From Flavobacteriaceae bacterium EG-1 (lineage in GTDB: Bacteria; Bacteroidota; Bacteroidia; Flavobacteriales; Flavobacteriaceae), in assembly GCF_009649685.1 (NCBI RefSeq), contig NZ_WJPK01000007.1, positions 1 to 36,620 on the forward strand: 36,620 nucleotides of DNA. The letters are read 5' to 3'. Below, one piece after another: positions 8,724 to 18,146 of this stretch. Each line of letters opens with the position of its first letter. Position 1 is the first letter of the stretch. A program made the position numbers and the translations under genes. A model generated the notes under the pieces. It was given only the letters and a program-made list of their open reading frames with translations. It was not told the DNA's origin and ran no database searches.

Positions 8724-9953
8724 CTATTTGGCTTTTAATAGTTGGTCAAAAATGTTTAAATGACTTGTAATTATAGGTTGTGAATCAAATTTTTTCGGTG
8801 CAAACCCTTCTAAGTTCTTTTGCAAGCAAAAAGATATACCTTCGGCTAAATCGTTAGCGTTTCTATATTCTGCTAAATACCCGTTTTGTTTATGTTCAAT
8901 TATATCGGGTATGCCTCCTGTATTAAAAGCAGCAACAGGAGTGCCACATCGTAATGCTTCAAGAATCACAAGACCAAAAGTTTCGGCTACTGAAGGAGCT
9001 ACAAAAACGTTGGCAGAATTATAAATTAAGGCGGTAGAATAGTTGTCATTTAACCTTCCAAAAAATATTGTTTTAAAAGGAATGGCATCTGCTATCTCGG
9101 CATTGTGTTCACTTCCAAAAATAATTACTGTAATTGGCTTGTCCTTTAATTTTATTGACAAGATGTCTAGTGCTTCTTTTAAGTATTTCCATCCTTTATA
9201 AGGGCTGTTTGGAGAGGCAGCTCCAAAAGCTATAATTGTATCATCTTCATTTAGGTTTAATAATTTTCTGGTAACCTTTTTATCTAATGGTTTAAAAGGT
9301 TCTTTACCAATAATATTTGGAATATAATGTACTGGTTTATTTTTTAATAACATTGATTTTTTAGCTAGCTCATAAAGCCATTTGCTGGGGGCTATAAAGT
9401 GTAGATTGTCATAAGCATCATAAAATTTCTTTTTCTTATTGAATTCTTTGATTGCAAGTTTTTTTTGTTTGTTTTCAAAGAAAACTTGACAATTTGAACA
9501 ATCTTTTAAAAAGTTCTCACAGGTAAAACTATAGTGACAACCACCTGTTATATTCCACATATCATGCATGAAAATAATAATGGGTTTATTGAGTTTTGCT
9601 AATTGATGAAAGTTGTTGAAATTTAAAAACCCACCGATAGCCCAGTGTATATAAAGTATGTCAGCATTTTCTACGAATTCATGTTTAGTGATATTATTAC
9701 CTAATAATGGATATGAAAACAATCCGAATTTTTCAATGGAATTTCGGGTGAGTCGGCTTTCTATTTTTTGGTTTAAAATTGAAACCACTTCAGCCCTTTT
9801 TCTTAGGTGTTGAATGGTGCTAGATTCAGAAACATCGGATGATAAAGAAAGCATATTAGACTTAACTCCGCGCTCAATTAATTCGCGATGAAGTCTAAAA
9901 GCTGCATTACCTGCAGATGGTAAGTGTGTTTGTATGTGAACAACATTAATCAT
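8724..9953 (-). CDS. Glycosyltransferase family 4, WcaC-like
   Basis: A 409-residue GT-B enzyme. The start MINVVHIQTHLPSAGNAAFRL and the central block HDMWNITGGCHYSFTCE, followed by two further Cys (DCSNC) at about residues 130-160, are characteristic of the WcaC/WbdM-like branch. The Cys cluster may bind a metal. The C-terminal half has IIAFGAASPNSPYKGW, then VAPSVAETFGLVILEALRCG, a clear EX7E motif, and NTGGIPDIIEH. It is predicted to add one sugar to the lipid-linked repeat unit in the cytoplasm. Its start overlaps the stop of the preceding glycosyltransferase by 4 bp (ATGA), and the polymerase gene follows 8 bp later. Confidence 0.9.
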   Translation of the reverse strand: MINVVHIQTHLPSAGNAAFRLHRELIERGVKSNMLSLSSDVSESSTIQHLRKRAEVVSILNQKIESRLTRNSIEKFGLFSYPLLGNNITKHEFVENADILYIHWAIGGFLNFNNFHQLAKLNKPIIIFMHDMWNITGGCHYSFTCENFLKDCSNCQVFFENKQKKLAIKEFNKKKKFYDAYDNLHFIAPSKWLYELAKKSMLLKNKPVHYIPNIIGKEPFKPLDKKVTRKLLNLNEDDTIIAFGAASPNSPYKGWKYLKEALDILSIKLKDKPITVIIFGSEHNAEIADAIPFKTIFFGRLNDNYSTALIYNSANVFVAPSVAETFGLVILEALRCGTPVAAFNTGGIPDIIEHKQNGYLAEYRNANDLAEGISFCLQKNLEGFAPKKFDSQPIITSHLNIFDQLLKAK

Positions 9954-11137
9954 CTGATTTCATTTTGAATTTCATTCATAATTGCTCTAAATCTATTTTC
10001 AAATGATTGGATTGAAAAATTTAGTTGTGCAAAAGCATAAACCTTATCACTTAATTTGGCCAAATATTCATTGCTTTCATTAGAGTACTTTGAGAGTTGA
10101 TTATCAATATATTCTATTTTAAAATCAGTTAAAAATAGTGCTGTATCATTCAATCTATTGAAACCAGCATTTTTCATTACTATGGGTATTAGGCCATGCC
10201 GCATTGTTGTGGTAATAGCAGTAGAACAACCTTCTGAACAAGATGGTAAAATACTAAAAGAACACAATTTCATTAAACTTAGAAAGCGGTCAGATTTAAT
10301 ATCAATATAACCATAGTCAATAATATTTTTGGTTTTAGGAAAGCCTAATAATTTTCTATCATCTTCGTAAAAACCTGCTACATGCAATATAATATCATCA
10401 CGTTGTTCAAATACATCAAACAAAATGTCTAAACCTTTATGTATTGCTCCGTAAGACCCAAACCATAAAAAGTGTTTTTTTGAATTTTCATGATTCTTGT
10501 GTTCCTTTTTAAAATTCTCATTTAGAATCCCCGTAGGAAAAAAAGGAAAAGGATTTGAATAGCTAGTAGTAAAGGGTTCTACTTCGCCCATGGTAATAAC
10601 AGCAGAGTAAGTTTTATTCATATGGTGGTCCCAATAAAAATTACCAGTTCGAACAGTTTTTGCTTTCTTCTTTTTTCTTTCGAAAAAATAGTCAAGACGT
10701 TTCCGTTCTTCCGCTTTAGATATGTCAGGATGTTGTTCTGTCATATACAAAACAGAAATTGCTCTAGGATGTAGCAGCGTTAATTGATAAAAAGCTTCTC
10801 CAAAGCCAAAGATTAAATCGTATTTTTTATTTTTTAAATATTCTAAAGATTTTAGATCATGGTAGCCGACGATATCAATTGCATAGTCCATTTCTGATAA
10901 TACTTTTACCATAGACAAAACTTCATAGGGTTGGGTACGCCCGATATTATTATTCTCCCAATCCGAAAAATAGCTAAATGTTACATAGCTAATAACAGCT
11001 TTTTTTTGATTTTGTGCCGTTGACAAGTTGATATTCTGCACCATCGCAGAATCTGCTATGCGTTCATCATAAAAGTAATCTTGGATGTTTCGCCAGATTT
11101 TACTCCTTATTTTATATTTAAGACTTTTCAAATTCAT
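9950..11137 (-). CDS. Glycosyltransferase (GT-B, group 1-like)
   Basis: A 395-residue protein. The N-terminal half has AVISYVTFSYFSDWEN and GRTQPYEVLSMVKVL, the latter with the pattern of a donor/acceptor loop. The C-terminal half reads FLWFGSYGAIHKGLDILFDVF (about residue 215 on), then IILHVAGFYEDD, FSILPSCSEGCSTAITTTM and HGLIPIV. The last block occupies the position of the EX7E motif but is altered (E-G-C-S in place of the usual Glu pair), so this is a divergent GT1/GT4-type enzyme. It lies 18 bp downstream of the flippase gene and overlaps the next gene by 4 bp. The specificity is unknown. Confidence 0.8.
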   Translation of the reverse strand: MNLKSLKYKIRSKIWRNIQDYFYDERIADSAMVQNINLSTAQNQKKAVISYVTFSYFSDWENNNIGRTQPYEVLSMVKVLSEMDYAIDIVGYHDLKSLEYLKNKKYDLIFGFGEAFYQLTLLHPRAISVLYMTEQHPDISKAEERKRLDYFFERKKKKAKTVRTGNFYWDHHMNKTYSAVITMGEVEPFTTSYSNPFPFFPTGILNENFKKEHKNHENSKKHFLWFGSYGAIHKGLDILFDVFEQRDDIILHVAGFYEDDRKLLGFPKTKNIIDYGYIDIKSDRFLSLMKLCSFSILPSCSEGCSTAITTTMRHGLIPIVMKNAGFNRLNDTALFLTDFKIEYIDNQLSKYSNESNEYLAKLSDKVYAFAQLNFSIQSFENRFRAIMNEIQNEIR

Positions 11138-11155
11138 TATTGAATAATGGTATTT

Positions 11156-12550
11156 TTATCTTATCCAGATGCCTTTTTTCTTTTTATTAATAATCATATG
11201 ATATTGTAGTGGTGCTAGTATAAAACTGTTGAAACTGGCTAAAATTGCTGCAATGAACATAGCATGTACTCCCATTTTAAAGTAATCTATTAGTAAATAT
11301 GCTATAATTAAGTATAAAATAGGGCTAAATATACTAGCCCAAAATTGCATTCGTAAAGCACTAATACCGTTTAAAAAGCTAACGTATTTAGAGCCATATA
11401 ACGAAACCATAAAAAAAGCAAAGCCCCAAAATGATAAAACAAAATCAATGTCTACAACGTCTTTACCTAACCACAGATTATAAATTGTTTCTGATCCAAA
11501 AAGCATTATAATTCCGGCTCCTAAAAATGCAAGATTAAGGTAGTTGTATTTTTTAACACTGTTTTTTATCCAATCAATTTCTTTCTTCAAATAGGCTTCT
11601 GTTGATGCAGACCAGAAAGGTGTTAAGAATATCATGAAACCCATACTTAAAATATTAAAGTACTTATAAACAATGTTGTATGAGGTTACATCGCTAGGTC
11701 CGAAACTTCTCGAGATAATAATGTTGGCAGATTCATATTGAACTAATCCCGCAATCTGAATAACAAAGAATATTACGCCTAAATTAAAAAGACCTTTGGC
11801 ATGGCTAAATTTTATTTTAGAAAATTTTGGCCGGTAAGCTTTGTATTTACCTCTAAAGAAAAAGAAGTTTGCACCTATAAGCGCAATCAATGGTGATACA
11901 CAAAGTGCTAAGCCCAGATTAACTAGTGAACCTTCAGTAGTTTGTACTAGAATTACAATTACTATTAACGTAATTATCTGTCCTATTACATTAATTAATG
12001 ATGCTCGGGCTGGTTCTTGGTCAGCAGTAATTACAGTAGTAATTGTCTGAAGTACAAATTGCAAACAGAAATATGTAAAAACTATTAAGGCTAATTTTGA
12101 AACGTCCGCTGCATATTCAGGAGCGAGTTTTAGTAGTGATGACCAATCTAAGAAAGGATTAATAGCAATAAATATTAACCAAACCGATGTGAAAACAATT
12201 GCTAAAATACCATATGTTGTGCTAACATAAATTTGGGCGCTTTCATCATCGCCATTGGCTTTAGCTTCGGCAAATTTATTTCTAAGACCGTGTGTTATTC
12301 CAATATCAAAGAAGCTGAACCAAGCTACTATAGAGCTTAGCGTAAGCCATACCCCGTAACGTGAAGGATTTACATAATTAAGAGTAAGCGGTACCACAAT
12401 CAAGCTAATAGCTATGCTCACCACCTTTATAACTAATGAGCCTGCAATATTCTTTTTAGCCTTAATGCTACGTTCATGTCCACCTCCCATTTTTTCTCTA
12501 ACAAAATTTACTAGAGGCGAAATGAATTTATTTTTTAAAGGGTCAAACAA
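11156..12550 (-). CDS. wzx: Wzx-type polysaccharide flippase
   Basis: A 464-residue integral membrane protein of the MATE/MVF exporter superfamily, with roughly twelve to fourteen hydrophobic segments. After a hydrophilic N-terminus comes GHERSIKAKKNIAGSLVIK and the first membrane helix (about residues 38-58). VNPSRYGVWLTLSSIVAWFS and FFDIGITHGLRNKFAEA follow, a pattern typical of Bacteroidota Wzx proteins. It should move undecaprenyl-PP-linked repeat units across the inner membrane. The longest frame starts at TTG (12550-12548), with an in-frame stop 22 bp upstream. The first ATG is at 12490, 20 codons in. I keep the TTG because a stretch of about this length normally precedes the GHERS block. 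Confidence 0.9.
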   Translation of the reverse strand: MFDPLKNKFISPLVNFVREKMGGGHERSIKAKKNIAGSLVIKVVSIAISLIVVPLTLNYVNPSRYGVWLTLSSIVAWFSFFDIGITHGLRNKFAEAKANGDDESAQIYVSTTYGILAIVFTSVWLIFIAINPFLDWSSLLKLAPEYAADVSKLALIVFTYFCLQFVLQTITTVITADQEPARASLINVIGQIITLIVIVILVQTTEGSLVNLGLALCVSPLIALIGANFFFFRGKYKAYRPKFSKIKFSHAKGLFNLGVIFFVIQIAGLVQYESANIIISRSFGPSDVTSYNIVYKYFNILSMGFMIFLTPFWSASTEAYLKKEIDWIKNSVKKYNYLNLAFLGAGIIMLFGSETIYNLWLGKDVVDIDFVLSFWGFAFFMVSLYGSKYVSFLNGISALRMQFWASIFSPILYLIIAYLLIDYFKMGVHAMFIAAILASFNSFILAPLQYHMIINKKKKGIWIR

Positions 12551-12608
12551 GGTTAATCGGGTATTTAATGGTTATGTGTTTTCGATTACTTGACAAGTTC
12601 TTATTCAT

Positions 12609-13316
12609 TTAATCAGGAGTACGTTCCCTTGTCCATATAATGTTGTTTTTTATTGCTACAGCTGGTATGCCAGCCAAAATAATATTGTTCTGTTCAAATT
12701 TTTTAGTTACTACCGAACGAGTTGCTACAATACTATTTGCAGCTATGAGAGTGCCTTTTAATATAGATACGTGGGCACCAACCCAAACATAATCTTCAAT
12801 TGAAACGTTTTGTGCGGCATTTATTCTTTTTTTGGTGTTCATATCTAGTATCGCATGAGAGTCTCCAGTGCGAACATCAATGTCGTAGGCAAATAAACAA
12901 TTAGAACCTATAGAAATCATTGAATTAGACTCTGTAGCAGCAAGATGAGCATCTTCAAAAGTGCTGTTCATGCCAATAGTTATTTTGCAATTTTCATCCT
13001 CTATCCAAAGTGATCCACCTTTATTAAAGGATACAAGTTTGTCAATTTCTATTCTATTTGAATTTCCACTAATGAAAATTTCAACATTATTAAAAAATGA
13101 TTCTGCGCCAATATTAATAGTGTTATTAATACCATTAATAGTAATAGTACTATTAATAAACCTAGCTGAAGAATTAATATTCAGCTTATTATTAGTGCCT
13201 TTAATACTCCGCTTGTACGACTTGGTAAAAAGAAATCCATCTCTGTAATTACGAAGTAATTTGGTAAGCCAACTATTTTTTTTTATCGATGCTTTTAAAT
13301 TTTCTTTAAAGCTCAT
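12609..13316 (-). CDS. Left-handed beta-helix (hexapeptide-repeat) acyltransferase
   Basis: A 235-residue protein with a long run of imperfect hexapeptide repeats (for example NTINIGAESFFNN, CKITIGMNSTFED, SMISIGSNCLFAY), the signature of left-handed beta-helix acyltransferases. The C-terminal part has VSIEDYVWVGAHVSILKG, then SVVTKKF, IILAGIPAVAIK and IIWTRE, as in sugar O-acetyltransferases of the WcaF/maltose acetyltransferase type. A His in DVRTGDSHAI (about residue 152) is the probable catalytic base. It most likely acetylates, or adds another acyl group to, a sugar of the repeat unit from acyl-CoA. It sits in the operon between the Wzc-like gene and the flippase, with gaps of 67 and 58 bp. 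Confidence 0.87.
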   Translation of the reverse strand: MSFKENLKASIKKNSWLTKLLRNYRDGFLFTKSYKRSIKGTNNKLNINSSARFINSTITINGINNTINIGAESFFNNVEIFISGNSNRIEIDKLVSFNKGGSLWIEDENCKITIGMNSTFEDAHLAATESNSMISIGSNCLFAYDIDVRTGDSHAILDMNTKKRINAAQNVSIEDYVWVGAHVSILKGTLIAANSIVATRSVVTKKFEQNNIILAGIPAVAIKNNIIWTRERTPD

Positions 13317-13383
13317 TTGGTTAGTTATTGTTGAACTTACTTTTATTCTTAGAATCTTTTATTCAGGCTAATTTGGAGCGAAT

Positions 13384-15813
13384 TTATTCATCTGGCATAT
13401 ATTCATATTTATGACTGTGCTTTGATGAATATCCATATCCATAACCTATTTCTTTATTTAAGGCACCTCTTTTTTTGACACCATTAAAGATTATTGAAAC
13501 ATCTTTTAATCTTTTTAAGACGTGCGAATGTTCAAAGTGTTTAACAATTTGCTTAGGAGTGTGTCCATGTCTTACCATTAGTAAAGACTCATCACAAAAT
13601 TCGGCTAAGAGATTTACATCCGCTACAAGGTCAATTGGTGGTGCATCCATTATTACAAAATCGAATTTATTCTTTAAAAATTCGAAAAGTAAATCGAGCT
13701 TACCATTTAGTAAAAGGTTAGTGTGGTCATCACCATCACGTATACCTACCCCAACCACACTTAAATTTTTATTTATAGTTGTTGGATTAACAATTTCGTT
13801 TAGGCCACTATTTCCCCTAAGGTAGTCTAGAATACCTTTACTCTTTAATAAGTTGAATTGCTTAGAGGTATTAGGTCTAATAAAATCAACATCAACTAGA
13901 ACAACTCGCTTACCAGATTTTGCGATACTATTAGCTAGATTGGTACAAATAAAACTCTTACCCTCCCCAGAAATACTAGAAGTTGCTAAAATGCTTTTTT
14001 TGGTGAAATTTCTACTATATAAACCTAAAGAAGCACCAAGTTGTCTAAAATAATCTTGTAAATAAGGTTCTTGCCCTACCAAAACCGATGTGCTGTTAAG
14101 AGGTCTAGTCTTTTTTCGCTTAGATTTTTTTATTTGTTTTTTTTCTTCAATTCCTTTTGAGTTATCAGGCATTTCAATTTTAGCCATGTCTTTGGTTTCA
14201 ATGAAAGGAATTTCAGAAATAATTGGAATTGATGTGTATTTTTCAATTTCAGAACGGAAAAGAATTTTTCTATTTAAAAATTCTTTAACAATAACATATA
14301 ATAGTCCCAATGAAACAGAAAAGGCAAGTGCAATTAAATAAATTAATTTTCCATTTGGACTAACTGGATCGAACGAAGCTTGAGCTAAATCAACAATTTG
14401 GCTTTCTTGATCACTTGGTGCATATGTGAGGGCCGTTTCTTCTCTTTTTTGTTGTAAATAGGAGAATAGATTACTTTTAATAGCCTTCCTTCTGGTTATT
14501 TCGAGAAGTTGCTTTTCTTTTTCAGGAATAGCTTTTAATGCACTTCTTGATGTGCCTGCACTTTGACCTAGATTACTTAAACTAGCTTCTAAATTGCTTT
14601 TCTGATTTTGTATATTTTCTAATATACTAGGTCTAATTTTTCTTATTTCATTAGAAACCGAAGTTAAAATAGGGTTGTTCTCAGCTGTAGTTTTTCTAAG
14701 TTTCTCGTATTTTATTTCAGAATCGTATAATTTGTTAAGTAGTTGCGTTAATGCAGGATCATTTACACCTAAGCTAGAAGGCACAATTCCACCTTGCGTG
14801 TTGTTCGATTTTATATAATTTTCAACTTGATCGAGCACTGCAATTTGCTGTCTGGCTGAAGCCATTTGTCTGTCATAAGACCCCATGTCTTGGAGGTAAA
14901 GTTTGCCTTGTTCACTAAGGTCAATTGCTCCTTTATTTGATCTAAATTCTTGAATTTCCTGTTCTAGACTTCCCAGTTCTTCTTTAACCTTGTTCATTCT
15001 GTCCTCAATGAAAGCTAAAGTATTGTTAGCTAATCTATTTCGGTCGTTAACAGCTTTTTGGTTGTACGCATAAATTAGCGCATTCAAAATATCTTCAGCC
15101 TGCTTTGGGTCTGGATCGGTAAAAGTAACTTTTACTACAGTTGAAAGCTTGGTGGTAGCCCCTGCAGAAAGGTTACCCAATAAATAGTCCGTAATATACC
15201 TTGGGTTATATAAAGTATAATACAGTTTTCCTTGTTTTCCAGGATTAATATTGTTGGTAGTATTAAACTTAATTTCACCAAAATTTGAAGTAGTAATCCA
15301 CTCATCAGTACGGTATATCTTTCCGTTAACTGAAACTGATTTCTTTTCTGGTTGATGAACAAAATAATATTTTATTGGCTCACCAGCAGTGTATAGTGGA
15401 ATATTATTAGGGTTTTTTAATTCGATTGAAATTGGCGAAGTAGAATATGCAGAAGACTCACCAAAAGATTTCTCTTCCATTACTGGAGCATATAAGTGTA
15501 ATTCATTAACTACCTTGTCTAATAAGGTTCTTGACTGTAATACTTCAATTTCGTTTTCAACTATTTTTTTAGAATCAAAAGGGTCAATTGATTCTAACAT
15601 TTTTGCATCGTCTACTCCTTTGTTTTCATCTTTAATAAGTAAAGTAGCCGAAGCTTCATATATAGGTGTTGTAAATTTTAAATATGTCCATGCACTAAAA
15701 AGCCCAATAAGGGCTAAAAAAACATAAAGTGGCCAAAACGGAAGAAATTTTGAGAATAATTCACTCAAGAAATTTTCTTCTTCTTGTCCTTTATTTTTGT
15801 GAGTTGATGCCAT
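13384..15813 (-). CDS. wzc: Wzc-like tyrosine autokinase / polysaccharide co-polymerase
   Basis: An 809-residue inner-membrane BY-kinase fused to a Wzz chain-length domain. A first membrane helix lies at about residues 25-47, a long periplasmic coiled-coil domain at about 50-485, and a second helix at about 488-512. The cytoplasmic kinase contains Walker A SSISGEGKS (612-620), Walker A' VVLVDVDFIRP (637-647) and Walker B FVIMDAPP (719-726). The C-terminal tail carries a tyrosine cluster, Tyr791, 793, 795, 803 and 805, the usual autophosphorylation sites. In Wzc systems cycling between phosphorylated and unphosphorylated states drives polymerisation and export with Wza, encoded 7 bp upstream. 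A cognate low-molecular-weight phosphatase (Wzb-type) is not found in this window. Confidence 0.95.
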   Translation of the reverse strand: MASTHKNKGQEEENFLSELFSKFLPFWPLYVFLALIGLFSAWTYLKFTTPIYEASATLLIKDENKGVDDAKMLESIDPFDSKKIVENEIEVLQSRTLLDKVVNELHLYAPVMEEKSFGESSAYSTSPISIELKNPNNIPLYTAGEPIKYYFVHQPEKKSVSVNGKIYRTDEWITTSNFGEIKFNTTNNINPGKQGKLYYTLYNPRYITDYLLGNLSAGATTKLSTVVKVTFTDPDPKQAEDILNALIYAYNQKAVNDRNRLANNTLAFIEDRMNKVKEELGSLEQEIQEFRSNKGAIDLSEQGKLYLQDMGSYDRQMASARQQIAVLDQVENYIKSNNTQGGIVPSSLGVNDPALTQLLNKLYDSEIKYEKLRKTTAENNPILTSVSNEIRKIRPSILENIQNQKSNLEASLSNLGQSAGTSRSALKAIPEKEKQLLEITRRKAIKSNLFSYLQQKREETALTYAPSDQESQIVDLAQASFDPVSPNGKLIYLIALAFSVSLGLLYVIVKEFLNRKILFRSEIEKYTSIPIISEIPFIETKDMAKIEMPDNSKGIEEKKQIKKSKRKKTRPLNSTSVLVGQEPYLQDYFRQLGASLGLYSRNFTKKSILATSSISGEGKSFICTNLANSIAKSGKRVVLVDVDFIRPNTSKQFNLLKSKGILDYLRGNSGLNEIVNPTTINKNLSVVGVGIRDGDDHTNLLLNGKLDLLFEFLKNKFDFVIMDAPPIDLVADVNLLAEFCDESLLMVRHGHTPKQIVKHFEHSHVLKRLKDVSIIFNGVKKRGALNKEIGYGYGYSSKHSHKYEYMPDE

Positions 15814-15820
15814 TTAAGTT

Positions 15821-16645
15821 TTATTTGAAGTTTACTATTGCTACAATACCTAGTGAAATTGCACTAAGAATAACTGGAACCCAAAGATTTGCTTGACTTG
15901 AACTAGAAATTCTTGTTTTATTAGCAGCTACATATACAACATCATTCGACTTTAAATAATAATATGGTGAACTAAAGATGTCATCTGTAGTTAGGTCTAC
16001 TCTTGCAAGTTTTTTAACACCACCTTCTTCCCTTAAAATAACAACATTTTCTTTAACACCAAATATTGTAATATCACCAGCTAGGCCTAAAGCTTCAAAA
16101 ATTGATATTTTTTCACTTGGTACGGTTAATACCGTAGGATTCTTAACTTCACCTAAAACTGAAACTTTGTAATTTAAATAACGAATATCAACTATTGGGT
16201 CTAATAATAATTTACGATCATCTAATATGGAAGTTATTTCTTCTCTTAATGCTTTTTTCGATTTACCAGCAGCCTTAATTTTCCCTAAAACAGGAAACCT
16301 AATAAAACCATCTTGGTCAACTAGATATCCAGAAATATTAGCTACGTTTCCTACAGCATTCGCCGTTTGCGCTTGAGATATGTTTGAATCGTTAAACATT
16401 TCTGCTGCTTCTGGATTAATGCTGCTAACAGTGATGCTTAAGAGGTCATTTTCTTGTATTATTGGTTCTAAATCTTCAGTACTTGTTACGAATTGTGTAT
16501 CTGGTGTTTCATAAAAATAAGTAGCGTTCTTTGTGTTGCCACAAGATACTATGGTTAACGCGGTAGCAATTACAACTATAAAACGTATAGTATTTGCAGT
16601 ATTTTGCACAATAGTAAACTGCTTATTGAGGTTAATGTTTTTCAT
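15821..16645 (-). CDS. wza: Wza-like outer-membrane polysaccharide export lipoprotein
   Basis: A 274-residue lipoprotein. The N-terminal hydrophobic stretch ends in LTIVSC (lipobox, Cys at about residue 35), so the protein is lipidated after signal peptidase II cleavage. The polysaccharide-export domain follows (QENDLLSITVSSINPEAAEMF, then YLVDQDGFIRFPVLGKI), and then an SLBB-like domain (YKVSVLGEVKNPTVLTVPSE, then ALGLAGDITIFGVKENV). The C-terminus has one hydrophobic helix (about residues 252-272), in the place of the helix that forms the outer-membrane barrel in Wza octamers. It is considerably shorter than E. coli Wza (about 380 residues), as is common in Bacteroidota. It is the first gene after a 145-bp gap holding a perfect palindrome, and is tightly coupled to the Wzc-like gene. 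Confidence 0.93.
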   Translation of the reverse strand: MKNINLNKQFTIVQNTANTIRFIVVIATALTIVSCGNTKNATYFYETPDTQFVTSTEDLEPIIQENDLLSITVSSINPEAAEMFNDSNISQAQTANAVGNVANISGYLVDQDGFIRFPVLGKIKAAGKSKKALREEITSILDDRKLLLDPIVDIRYLNYKVSVLGEVKNPTVLTVPSEKISIFEALGLAGDITIFGVKENVVILREEGGVKKLARVDLTTDDIFSSPYYYLKSNDVVYVAANKTRISSSSQANLWVPVILSAISLGIVAIVNFK

Positions 16646-16714
16646 TTTATTTTTTTAATAATCAGATATTAAATAAGGTAAACTAGGTTTAGCAAAAGGT
16701 AAAGTAAGTTAATC

Positions 16715-16735
16715 CTTATTTTGGTCCAAAATAAG
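16715..16735. repeat. Perfect 21-bp palindrome upstream of wza
   Basis: CTTATTTTGG (16715-16724) and CCAAAATAAG (16726-16735) are exact reverse complements around a single T. It lies in the 145-bp gap between the phosphohexose transferase gene and the Wza gene, 70 bp upstream of the latter. As RNA it would form a 9-bp stem with a 3-base loop. No oligo-U tract follows on either strand, which argues against a simple terminator. An operator for a dimeric regulator or an mRNA element are the alternatives. Confidence 0.55.
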
Positions 16736-16740
16736 ATCGT

Positions 16741-16771
16741 CAAACGTGTCATTTTATGGTTTGTCTTTCAA
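16741..16771 (-). promoter_or_regulatory. Candidate promoter for the wza operon
   Basis: On the minus strand TTG (complement of 16771-16769) is followed after 20 nt by CACGTTTG (complement of 16748-16741). This resembles the Bacteroidota promoter form TTG-N17-23-TAnnTTTG, with mismatches in the TA pair. The palindrome lies immediately downstream, where a repressor could act. The score is weak and rests on pattern only. Confidence 0.25.
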
Positions 16772-16790
16772 TGTCGCTATGAATTTACTG

Positions 16791-18146
16791 TCAATATGCT
16801 TTTTCTTCCTTTTTAAAAATGTTCGCAATAGTGTTCAAAATAATCGACAAATCTAACCATAAAGTCCATTTTTCAACATAAAAAATGTCTAATCGCACTC
16901 GGTTTTGAATATCTCGTTTATTTTCTATTTCACCTCTATAACCTTTAGTTTGAGCGAGTCCGGTAATGCCTGGTTTAACAAAATGTCTAACGAGGTACTT
17001 GTCTACCGAACTTTCGAAATGATCGGTATGTAGTTCCATATGCGGGCGTGGACCTACAACGCTCATATCTCCTTTAAATACATTTATAAACTGTGGTAAT
17101 TCATCAATACTTGTTTTTCTCAAAAAATTTCCAATTTTTGTTACTCGTGCGTCATTTTTTGTTGCCATTTTAGTATCCGAGCTTTTATTGGTTACCATGG
17201 ATCTAAATTTGTAACACCAAAAAACTTGTCTTTTAAAGCCATGCCTTTTTTGTTTAAAATATAGGTCTCCTTTTGATTCTAATTTTATGAGAATAAACAA
17301 TAAGGGGCTTAACCAAGATAATATTGTGATAATCACAAGGGATGAGAAGAGAATGTCAAAGGTTCTTTTTGTAATTCTAGCATATTCGGTGTCTAATGGA
17401 ACATTTCTTAAATTTAATACGGGAATGCTTTCAAAAAGCTCAATAGACATGGCTCTTGAAAACATTTCCTTATTATCTAACAAGACCTTAAACTTTATAA
17501 GATTATTATCAGCAAACCCAATAAGGTTTTTTAGTTCTTGTGAATTAAATTTTGATGCTTCGCAATAAATTTCATCTATGTCATTTTCTAAAATATACAG
17601 AAAACTATCTTCAACTTTTCCTAAATATCCCAATTTTTCGGAATGGTTATCGCTAAAAAAACCGTTATAACGATATCCTAAATCAGGAACATCAAATACC
17701 TTTTGAATCTTCTCTAGGTTATCATCACCCCCAAGTACCACAAGTTTTACTGAATTACCGCCACCTGATCTATATTTGCTTCTAAGCCAAAAGAAAAAGG
17801 CTCTATATGTGAATAAAGCAAGGCATAATAATATATAAACCAATAAATAATATTCCACAGTGTCATGTAATTCGTCCATGAAACTAAATAATGTAAAGTA
17901 AGCTAACCCATACACTACATACAATTGTATGGCTTTACGAATTTTCGTAAAAAAACGATCCTTACGAGCAAATGGATAGTATTTGACACCATTAAGTATG
18001 AGTATCCACGCTATGTTGTAATATAAAATGTGGTAAACATTAAGGTAGGTGTCAGTTATAAGATAGGCGAAAATACCATTAATGATACATAGCTGTAGCA
18101 TTACGGAAATAGGTATTATAAAATCTGAATTCTTAAACTTTTTCAT
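16791..18146 (-). CDS. Undecaprenyl-phosphate hexose-1-phosphate transferase (WcaJ/WbaP-like)
   Basis: A 451-residue polyisoprenyl-phosphate hexose-1-phosphate transferase that starts repeat-unit synthesis by loading a sugar phosphate on undecaprenyl phosphate. Four N-terminal membrane segments (about residues 8-136) are followed by a CoA-binding-like Rossmann domain ([15 protein letters not shown] on). A further hydrophobic segment sits at about 268-295. The catalytic domain has the hallmark blocks [40 protein letters not shown] followed by [19 protein letters not shown] and [15 protein letters not shown]. The Asp-Glu of DELPQ is the catalytic pair known from PglC. Glucose-1-phosphate is the commonest substrate in this architecture, but galactose-1-phosphate cannot be excluded. 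It is the upstream-most gene of the locus and is separated from the NRPS gene by a 533-bp gap. Confidence 0.93.
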   Translation of the reverse strand: MKKFKNSDFIIPISVMLQLCIINGIFAYLITDTYLNVYHILYYNIAWILILNGVKYYPFARKDRFFTKIRKAIQLYVVYGLAYFTLFSFMDELHDTVEYYLLVYILLCLALFTYRAFFFWLRSKYRSGGGNSVKLVVLGGDDNLEKIQKVFDVPDLGYRYNGFFSDNHSEKLGYLGKVEDSFLYILENDIDEIYCEASKFNSQELKNLIGFADNNLIKFKVLLDNKEMFSRAMSIELFESIPVLNLRNVPLDTEYARITKRTFDILFSSLVIITILSWLSPLLFILIKLESKGDLYFKQKRHGFKRQVFWCYKFRSMVTNKSSDTKMATKNDARVTKIGNFLRKTSIDELPQFINVFKGDMSVVGPRPHMELHTDHFESSVDKYLVRHFVKPGITGLAQTKGYRGEIENKRDIQNRVRLDIFYVEKWTLWLDLSIILNTIANIFKKEEKAY

